Of a DNA stretch of 13,287 nt, positions 7,622-12,413 are shown piece by piece. The stretch is from contig JAEWOQ010000354.1 of assembly GCA_023460875.1 (NCBI GenBank), positions 1 to 13,287 on the forward strand. The letters run 5' to 3'. The translations under genes were made by a program, and so were the position numbers. Numbering within the stretch: the stretch's first letter is position 1; each line of letters starts with the position of its first letter. This stretch comes from Pseudomonadota bacterium (GTDB lineage: Bacteria; Myxococcota_A; Polyangia; Polyangiales; Polyangiaceae). The notes under the pieces are model-generated. The model saw only the letters and a program-made list of their open reading frames with translations, had not been told where the DNA came from and searched no databases.

Positions 7622-8865
7622 GACGTGGCCTCCTCCCGTAGCCTCTCGAGGCGAGCGCGCGCTCGAGGTCCCGGCACGTAGCCGGGGACGTGGTGGTACG
7701 GCTCGAGCCCCGGAACGACGACCCGGACGACGGGGATCGCGAACTCGGGTTTCGTCAGATCGACGACGACCGCTTGGTCGAGGCCCGCCTGCCGCAACCC
7801 CGACAGCAACGTGATGAGATCGTCTTCGAAGGAGGCGTTCTCGTAGCTGGGCGTCGCGTCGAACATCCGGGTCGCCGCCTCGCCGAGGCGCTGACGAGCG
7901 CGCTCGATGAGCTCTGTCTGCTGGGTCTCTTCGTAGCGGCCGCGACCGTTGTCGTCTCGGGAGCCCGCGATCAAGGTGAGCCGGCCCTGCGCCGCTTCCG
8001 TGAGGGCCCGCATCAACGCCACTTCCCGGACCGGGTGCGTCCCCATGCCTTCGACCGGCCCGAGGACGCGAAACGGGTTGGACCCGCGATCGAGGATGAC
8101 GGCCCGGAACGTCGCGACGCCGATGTCCGACGTCATGTCCCAGACCCCGACATCGACGTCTGCTTCGTCGAACCGTCGCAGCAAGCGGACGCATTCGGGA
8201 TCGGCGATCGTGGTCAAATCCACCCGCAGACGGGCCTGATCCTCGACCGGGTGGAGCCGGAAGAGCGCGGCGGCGTCGCGTTCGATCACTTCGCAGAGAC
8301 CGTGCGAAATGGCCTCCAGCGGGTGGTTGCCCGACGCCAAGCCATTGGAGCTCATCACGAAGCAGCCGCTGCCCGTGGGAAACGGCATGGTGAAGTTGTT
8401 GTGGACGAGCTCGAAGGGGAGCCAGAGAGGCTGCGACGCGAATAGATCCACCCCGGCGATCCAGAGCAGGCTGTAATCGGGATGAAACGGGCTCACGGAG
8501 ACGCGCGGCAGGGCCTCCACCCGCACCATCTCGTGAGAGAACCGCAGGTCGTTCCACGAGCCGAGCTTGAGCGGATGACTGATGCGCTCTGCGTGGAACA
8601 GCTCGGCGGCCTCCATCAGCCCCGACGCGCGCGCGGCGTCCAGGGTCGCCCCTTTCCCTTGCGAGACGGCGAGAGACCGTGAGTTGGGGCGACACACCTG
8701 GACGACCGGAATCCCGATGCAGTCGAGCCCGGTCACGTGCGCGACGCGCGTGATGCCCAGCGGGCCGCTGAGCGCCACGACGCGAGCAGCCGTCTCCGCC
8801 GGATCGACGAGGCGATGGGTGCCGCGGGTAAAGCGCTTGAGTGTGGTTGACCTCGTAGTAACCAG
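7618..8865 (-). CDS. YcaO-domain protein, TfuA-associated (probable thioamide-forming ATP-dependent enzyme)
   Basis: YcaO enzymes activate a backbone amide oxygen with ATP; with TfuA and a sulfur source they make thioamides. Numbering from the CTG start (415 aa): GITRVAHVTGLDCIGIP near 36-53, SLAVSQGKGATLDAA near 65-79, the ATP-site helices SGLMEAAELFHAE (81-93) and EAISHGLCEVIERDAA (184-199), and RALTEAAQGR (286-295). The C-terminus lacks the PxPxP tail of azoline cyclodehydratases, fitting a TfuA-type YcaO. Start: family-conserved sequence KRFTRGTHRLVDPAET lies upstream of the first GTG (8778, 386 aa). The open frame back to the stop at 8881-8883 has no ATG, GTG or TTG before 8778. The only near-cognate start is CTG 8863-8865, with GGAG 8 bp upstream, so I take that start; it is unusual and unproven. 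It follows small protein B by 68 bp and overlaps tfuA. Confidence 0.9.
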   Translation of the reverse strand: MVTTRSTTLKRFTRGTHRLVDPAETAARVVALSGPLGITRVAHVTGLDCIGIPVVQVCRPNSRSLAVSQGKGATLDAARASGLMEAAELFHAERISHPLKLGSWNDLRFSHEMVRVEALPRVSVSPFHPDYSLLWIAGVDLFASQPLWLPFELVHNNFTMPFPTGSGCFVMSSNGLASGNHPLEAISHGLCEVIERDAAALFRLHPVEDQARLRVDLTTIADPECVRLLRRFDEADVDVGVWDMTSDIGVATFRAVILDRGSNPFRVLGPVEGMGTHPVREVALMRALTEAAQGRLTLIAGSRDDNGRGRYEETQQTELIERARQRLGEAATRMFDATPSYENASFEDDLITLLSGLRQAGLDQAVVVDLTKPEFAIPVVRVVVPGLEPYHHVPGYVPGPRARARLERLREEATS

Positions 8866-8873
8866 TTCTACTG

Positions 8874-8877
8874 CTCC
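8874..8877 (-). promoter_or_regulatory. Ribosome binding site supporting a CTG start of ycaO
   Basis: GGAG on the minus strand, 8 nt before CTG 8865-8863. It is the only reasonable Shine-Dalgarno/near-cognate pair that keeps the conserved KRFTRGTHR region of YcaO in the protein. Confidence 0.35.
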
Positions 8878-8927
8878 GGCTTATACGGACGTTTGCCTCG
8901 CCGGCCGAACCTCGGGTGGCCCGGTCG

Positions 8928-8943
8928 TACCAGCTATCTGGTA
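8928..8943 (-). other. Small hairpin spanning the stop codon of small protein B
   Basis: Perfect inverted repeat TACCAG (8928-8933) and CTGGTA (8938-8943) with a 4-nt loop. The loop contains most of the TAG stop (8934-8936) of small protein B. It sits between the substrate-like gene and ycaO, so it could attenuate read-through into the enzyme genes or protect the peptide transcript. Short stem, so low confidence. Confidence 0.35.
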
Positions 8944-9224
8944 TCCTTCTTTGGGTCGTCTTTGCCCTGGTCCTTCAGGACGGCCTTCAGGTTGACGATC
9001 GTGCAGATGTGCCCAATGCCGACAGCCAAGTCCGGCGGGATGTGCGCCAAGTATGTTCCGAATCGGGTGAGCTGGTCGAGCATGCCCGCGCCTCCCGCGT
9101 CCTTCACCTCGTTGGCCTCGGTCTGCCACTGCTCCCGGTTGATCTTGTAGTACTTGCCGTCGTCCCCAGCGACGATGATCGTGTGCCGGGGGTCGGCGAC
9201 TCCCTGATCCTTGCTAGATGCCAT
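8934..9224 (-). CDS. Small protein B, candidate YcaO-TfuA substrate (paralogue of small protein A)
   Basis: 96-residue protein with no family I recognise. Start ATG 9224 is chosen because AGGAGG lies 5 bp upstream; an earlier in-frame GTG at 9275 (113 aa) has no such site. Residues 15-27 read TIIVAGDDGKYYK; W33 is conserved with A; residues 50-83 run DQLTRFGTYLAHIP, then DLAVGIGHICTIVNLK with the single Cys at 74, then a Lys/Asp-rich tail. By eye about 39 of 72 positions match small protein A. No signal peptide, no obvious double-Gly leader cleavage site, and no Cys/Ser/Thr-rich core of the azole kind. Its position directly before ycaO-tfuA and its paralogue's position directly before a ycaO relic make it the likely substrate or partner (inference). 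A candidate promoter lies about 160 bp upstream, so it may be expressed apart from the upstream genes. Confidence 0.85.
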   Translation of the reverse strand: MASSKDQGVADPRHTIIVAGDDGKYYKINREQWQTEANEVKDAGGAGMLDQLTRFGTYLAHIPPDLAVGIGHICTIVNLKAVLKDQGKDDPKKDTR

Positions 9225-9229
9225 ATGGA

Positions 9230-9235
9230 CCTCCT
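9230..9235 (-). promoter_or_regulatory. Shine-Dalgarno site of small protein B
   Basis: AGGAGG on the minus strand, within GGAGGAGGT, 5 nt before ATG 9224. This near-perfect site decides the 96-residue start over the in-frame GTG 51 bp upstream and suggests strong translation, as expected for a structural peptide or substrate. Confidence 0.8.
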
Positions 9236-9271
9236 CCTGTTGCTTGTCTACCGAGGATTGAACCTTCGTGC

Positions 9272-9415
9272 TCACGGAGCGCGCAGCCCCGGTAGAATCT
9301 CCAAGGCGGGCGACCCACCTGGAGACCGCGGAAACGTGTTCGCGGCGTAGGCCTCTTCATCGTCTTCGATGCGTTGGCGAGCTGCGATTCTCGCGTGGCC
9401 TTCGGCGGGTGTCAA
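9272..9415 (-). other. Possible short ORF upstream of small protein B (47 codons, TTG start)
   Basis: An open frame with protein-like composition, including EGHARIAARQRIEDDEEAYA and ending ALEILPGLRAP, lies in the 233-bp gap and is in the same frame as the preceding gene after its stop at 9458-9460. It ends with TGA overlapping the upstream in-frame GTG (9275) of small protein B. It has only TTG or CTG starts and no clear ribosome binding site. It may be a decayed piece of a longer gene. Not recognised. Confidence 0.25.
9387..9415 (-). promoter_or_regulatory. Candidate sigma70-type promoter for small protein B
   Basis: On the minus strand, TTGACA (9415-9410, perfect -35) is followed by a 17-bp spacer and GAGAAT (9392-9387, 4/6 match to -10). 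Transcription would start near 9380, giving a leader of about 155 nt before ATG 9224. The alignment with the only sizeable gap in the cluster supports an internal promoter for the small protein, ycaO and tfuA. Confidence 0.45.
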
Positions 9416-9457
9416 GGTAAGGCACGGGGATGAGTTCAGATGCCATCCGTCCCGGGT

Positions 9458-10207
9458 TCATGCGCATTGAAGGCTTGGTTGAGTGTTCTGGAAGTAGGGG
9501 GCTGGCTGAAGATGCTGCACGACCTTGGCCCGAGCCAGGTTGTCGGCGAGCAGCATGTTGTAAAGCTCGTTGTTCTTCAGGGCATCCAGAGGATCGCCGA
9601 GGCCGTTCTGGCTTGCTTCCGGTGGGGCAATCCAGAACTCGTTCAGCGTGTTGAGAGGGCCCGTGATGTTCTGAAAGATCCCGGTGTTCTGCCAGCCCAG
9701 CTCTGCGAGAGTGGGGAGCAGGGCGCCGATGCCGAACAGGTAGGCACCCAATTTCTTGGTCGAAAACTGCCGAGTGACTCGGGAGTAGAGAAGGTTGGGG
9801 TTGCTGTCGAACAGAACTCGTGGGAACGGAACGATCGTGGCGATACTCTGGACTTCTAGACCGATGAGTCCGTTGATCTCGGTGTATAGCTGATCGTCTG
9901 CGGACCGAGCCATGATGTCGGCAAGTGCGAGCTTGCTCGGATCGGGCATCATGAACAAATTGACGTAGCGTCGCGTCGGTTCTTTTAGATGGTCTGCCAG
10001 TGTCGGGTGTATGGCGGTTTGGAAGAGCTCGTTGCCTATGTGCTCGGATGGGCTCGGTGTGCGCAGCGCAGAGATCATGTAGGCGTCCCAGTCTGGGTCG
10101 AGGCGTTGGAACGACCCCAGTTCTTGAAATCCCCTCACTTTTTCTTCGAACAGCTCCGCCCTCCTCTCAGGGACTATGATGTCGGCGTAGAGTGCGTATG
10201 TGATCAT
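9458..10207 (-). CDS. Uncharacterised protein 2, NIPSNAP-like candidate (paralogue of the gene at 11684-12391)
   Basis: 249 residues, ATG 10207 with AAAGG 7-8 bp upstream. It begins with a beta-alpha pattern (MITYALYADIIVPERRAELFEEK) and contains YVNLFMMPDP (81-90), LGAYLFGIGALLP (153-165), ELGWQNTGIFQNITGPLN (169-186) and NEFW. The same spaced motifs (VN[LI][FW]..PDP, LG.[YF], GW.N.G, TGPLN...E.W) occur in its partner, showing common descent despite low identity. The GPLN/E.W ending and N-terminal beta strand recall NIPSNAP/dimeric alpha-beta barrel proteins. This is inference; no catalytic residues can be named. It lies between a ycaO relic and small protein B. Base composition is lower in GC (67 of 120 bases over 9901-10020) than the left half of the window. 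Confidence 0.8.
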   Translation of the reverse strand: MITYALYADIIVPERRAELFEEKVRGFQELGSFQRLDPDWDAYMISALRTPSPSEHIGNELFQTAIHPTLADHLKEPTRRYVNLFMMPDPSKLALADIMARSADDQLYTEINGLIGLEVQSIATIVPFPRVLFDSNPNLLYSRVTRQFSTKKLGAYLFGIGALLPTLAELGWQNTGIFQNITGPLNTLNEFWIAPPEASQNGLGDPLDALKNNELYNMLLADNLARAKVVQHLQPAPYFQNTQPSLQCA

Positions 10208-10476
10208 GGGAGACCTTTAGCTCTGATCGATTCGCTTCGGGAGTCGTACGGCGTGCTGGAGCGTGGGGGCGAGCCGCTTATATCAAAACGCTTGAATCGT
10301 CTCTGGCGATCAGCCCCGACGCGCGCAGTGTCCAGGGTCGCCCCTTTCCCTTGCGAGACGGCGAGAGACCGTGAGTGGGGCGACACACCTGGACGACCGG
10401 AATCCCGATGCAGTCGAGCCCCGTCACCAGGAATCGGTGCTCCCGGTCTTTCGCCGCGAGGCGCTGGACGTTGCGG
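10208..10476 (-). other. Gap between small protein A and the second NIPSNAP-like gene
   Basis: 269 bp without an intact gene. It contains the ycaO relic (10309-10427). A TATAAG hexamer on the minus strand at 10282-10277 could serve as a -10 box for the gene at 9458-10207, but no acceptable -35 is found at 16-18 bp, so I do not call a promoter. No hairpin of note seen. Confidence 0.4.
10309..10427 (-). pseudogene. ycaO relic, N-terminal fragment nearly identical to the intact ycaO
   Basis: 119 bp matching 8615-8736 of the intact ycaO almost base for base. Read on the minus strand it gives VTGLDCIGIPVVQVCRP; one A is then missing (CCCCACTC in place of CCCCAACTC), shifting the frame. SRSLAVSQGKGATLD continues in another frame, after which a further 2-bp loss occurs. 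Homology stops abruptly on both sides. It lies 49 bp after small protein A, the same relative place that the intact ycaO occupies after small protein B. It is therefore the stump of a second ycaO copy from a duplicated block, or a trace of recombination between two copies. Confidence 0.9.
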
Positions 10477-10776
10477 TTACTGGCCGCCTCCGCCTTGCTC
10501 GGTGTCCTTGCTGGGGTTGTTCTGCAGGATGCTCTTCAAGTTGACGATGGTGCACACCGACCCGATGCCCACGTACTTGTCCGTCGGGATAAAGGCGAGG
10601 TACGAGCCCCAGTCGATTAGTTGATCAACGACACCTTGCTCCGCTGGCGTGATCGGTGTGCCGTGCTCTTGCCACTGACTGCCAGTGAGTTTGTAGTACT
10701 TGCCGTCTTCACCGGCGATGATGATCGTGTTCCTGGGGTGATCCAGGTCGGAATTCGATTTCGTTTCGTCGGACAT
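10477..10776 (-). CDS. Small protein A, candidate YcaO-TfuA substrate (paralogue of small protein B)
   Basis: 99 residues, ATG 10776 with AGGAG 7 bp upstream, only 12 bp after the NmrA-like gene. Unrecognised family. Blocks shared with small protein B: NTIIIAGEDGKYYKL (16-30), QWQ (34-36), VVDQLIDWGSYLAFIP (49-64) and VGIGSVCTIVNLKSIL (69-84), with the sole Cys at 75. N-terminus is acidic and polar; the C-terminus ends in a GGGGQ tail. The middle (37-48) and both ends vary between A and B, whereas the DGKYYK and GIG..CTIVNLK blocks are fixed. That is the pattern expected of a recognition segment plus a modified or interacting segment. No signal peptide, membrane span or cleavage motif is visible. 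A possible role as thioamidation substrate, carrier or partner is inferred from position alone. Confidence 0.85.
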   Translation of the reverse strand: MSDETKSNSDLDHPRNTIIIAGEDGKYYKLTGSQWQEHGTPITPAEQGVVDQLIDWGSYLAFIPTDKYVGIGSVCTIVNLKSILQNNPSKDTEQGGGGQ

Positions 10777-10788
10777 GGGTAGCTCCTG

Positions 10789-11676
10789 CTATTGTTGTGT
10801 ACTCTTCAGTTGGCGGGTCGCGAACTCACGAACCGTCATCATTCGACCGGGTACCAATTCCAATGCCGCACGAGGAGAGGCTCGGTAGCCGCGCGCGGTG
10901 TTCAGCATCAGCGCTGCGAATGCCTCCTCGATCGGGTTCTGGGCTCCCGTGAGCTGGGCTTCCAAGGTCGCCTCGGGAACGAACTCCAGCTCGACCGTCG
11001 GGCCCCCCAGCTGCTCGAACAGGCGGATCACGTCGAGTTGGCTCAGAGCGTCAGGGCCTCCCAGCGGCAACGTCTTGTCCCGGAGGGCGGGGACTTCCAA
11101 AGCCGCTACCGCGAAACGCGCCACGTCTAGGAAAGACACCCAGGTGACCGGTTGTTGTCCGTCTCCGAGGATGCGGGCCTTGCCGTGCACCGGGTCGAAT
11201 CCCAGGGCGGCGCTCAGCCATACTTCCATGAAGTCGAGCGGTTGGAGGATGGTGTGCGCCATCTCGCTCTCCTCGACTGCGCGCTCGACGGTACGCTTCG
11301 CTCGTTGCAGCGCGCAGTCGACATGCAGAGGAGCAAACGACACGTGGACGAAATGGTCGGCCCGGGCATTGCGAGCGGCATTGACCAGAGCAAGCTGTCC
11401 CTGTTCGTCGACAGACTCGATCGAGTCGCCTGGTTGTCGAGAGAGTGTCGCGCTGGCCGTGCTGATCACGGCGCGCACCCCATCACACGCGGCTGCCAAA
11501 GAGTCTGGTAGCTTGAGGTCTCCAACTACCGTTTCGGCTCCCTGCTCTCGTAAGGTGGCTTGCACGGATGGGTCGGAAGATGCGCGAACGAGTGCCCTTA
11601 CGGGCACGTCGGCGGCTCTGAGTAAGCGAACGATCTCTCTTCCTAGTAGACCGGTAGCTCCAACGACTAGAATCAT
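10789..11676 (-). CDS. NmrA-like NAD(P)-binding protein (atypical short-chain dehydrogenase family)
   Basis: 295 residues, the usual size for NmrA-like atypical SDRs, cytosolic. The N-terminal Rossmann motif is ILVVGATGLLGREIVRLL (GxxGxxG at Gly6, Gly9, Gly12), followed by VRALVR, the basic strand-2 end typical of NADP(H) preference, then VVGDL, and AVISTAS at strand 4. Later HFVHVSF, TILQPLDFMEVW, then VSFLDVARFAVAAL match the family order. The classical SDR Tyr-x-x-x-Lys catalytic pair is not evident, as is common in NmrA-like proteins. It could be a redox sensor, isomerase or reductase; the substrate is unknown. ATG 11676 lies 7 bp after the preceding gene's stop, so the genes are co-transcribed. 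A tailoring step on the small protein, or redox sensing for the cluster, is possible (inference). Confidence 0.88.
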   Translation of the reverse strand: MILVVGATGLLGREIVRLLRAADVPVRALVRASSDPSVQATLREQGAETVVGDLKLPDSLAAACDGVRAVISTASATLSRQPGDSIESVDEQGQLALVNAARNARADHFVHVSFAPLHVDCALQRAKRTVERAVEESEMAHTILQPLDFMEVWLSAALGFDPVHGKARILGDGQQPVTWVSFLDVARFAVAALEVPALRDKTLPLGGPDALSQLDVIRLFEQLGGPTVELEFVPEATLEAQLTGAQNPIEEAFAALMLNTARGYRASPRAALELVPGRMMTVREFATRQLKSTQQ

Positions 11677-11683
11677 AGCTTGC

Positions 11684-12391
11684 TCATTTCAAGTAGGAGT
11701 CCATTGTGTCGCGCCACTCGTGATCGGGTAGCGTGTCGAGTTCTTTGCAGATCTTCTCCATCCAGGGCCCGCTTCCGTTCAAGCCGCCCGCCTTGCGGAC
11801 CAACTCGTAGAACGTCCCGGGGGTGTTCTCGAAAGAGTTCTCAGTGTACCAGACCTCGGTCACGCTGTTGAGCGGTCCGGTCAACGCTTGATACGCGCCG
11901 CAGTTGATCCATCCGTTCGATTCCAGGAGCGGTACAGGGATGCCGCTCGTGTACACGAAGTTCCCGAGGTTCCGCACCGGGAATCGACGATGCACTTCGA
12001 TGAACGTCCCCTTGCTGCCAGCAGGGGAAGGTTTGCGGGCTACCGATACCAAGTTCTGGATTTCCCGAACGACGATGCTGTTCGCTGCTACGTATACGTT
12101 GTCGTCCGTCAACCGTTGCATGACCTCCGCGAGGCCTGGGGGATCGGGGACGTCCCAAATGTTCACGAAGCGGACGCAGCTTTTGGTCTGCGTGCTTCCC
12201 TTTGCTAACGTCCGCGAACCGCGTTCGGCCCGCTCCACGTCGCGGGGCTTGCGCCCTTTCAGACCGTATCGCAACTCCCAGCCGAACGGCGCGAAGATTT
12301 CGCGAAGTCTAGGGTCGTTGACGACGTTCTCGAAATCCTGGGCGTTCTTCTCCTCTACGAGGAGTTCGACGTGTAGATAGTAGTCGGCCAT
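11684..12391 (-). CDS. Uncharacterised protein 1, NIPSNAP-like candidate (paralogue of the gene at 9458-10207)
   Basis: 235 residues from ATG 12391 (AAGGA about 8 bp upstream). The frame is open further upstream to 12598 but that part overlaps the TPR gene and looks non-coding. N-terminal strand YYLHVELLVEE is followed by helix AQDFENVV, a ferredoxin-like beta-alpha start. Motifs shared with its paralogue: FVNIWDVPDP (75-84), DDNVY (96-100), LGNFVYTSGIPVPLLESNGW (142-161), YQALTGPLN (167-175), TEVWY (178-182). The pattern TGPLN plus E.W recalls NIPSNAP-type dimeric alpha-beta barrels, which are often small-molecule-handling or scaffolding proteins; this is a fold-level guess. It is the first gene of the cluster after the TPR gene (22-bp gap) and 7 bp ahead of the NmrA-like gene. 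Confidence 0.82.
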   Translation of the reverse strand: MADYYLHVELLVEEKNAQDFENVVNDPRLREIFAPFGWELRYGLKGRKPRDVERAERGSRTLAKGSTQTKSCVRFVNIWDVPDPPGLAEVMQRLTDDNVYVAANSIVVREIQNLVSVARKPSPAGSKGTFIEVHRRFPVRNLGNFVYTSGIPVPLLESNGWINCGAYQALTGPLNSVTEVWYTENSFENTPGTFYELVRKAGGLNGSGPWMEKICKELDTLPDHEWRDTMDSYLK

Positions 12392-12413
12392 CGGTTCGGT
12401 CCTTCGGGTTGGT

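Noticed and set aside
6878..8778. Classical azoline/thiazole RiPP cluster
   Set aside because: No partner E1-like or Ocin-ThiF protein, no flavin dehydrogenase, and YcaO lacks the PxPxP tail; the partner present is TfuA.
8934..9275. 113-residue form of small protein B starting at GTG 9275
   Set aside because: The ATG at 9224 has AGGAGG at 5-nt spacing and the shorter form matches the length of small protein A; the extra 17 residues have no counterpart in A.
9357..9461. A 34-codon ORF whose ATG overlaps the stop of the second NIPSNAP-like gene
   Set aside because: The translation becomes Arg-rich (RRRPRENRSS, ending RRR) with no resemblance to known peptides and lacks its own ribosome binding site; the overlap is probably chance.
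10277..10282. Promoter with TATAAG upstream of the gene at 9458-10207
   Set aside because: No acceptable -35 hexamer at 16-18 bp; a lone -10-like hexamer is not enough.
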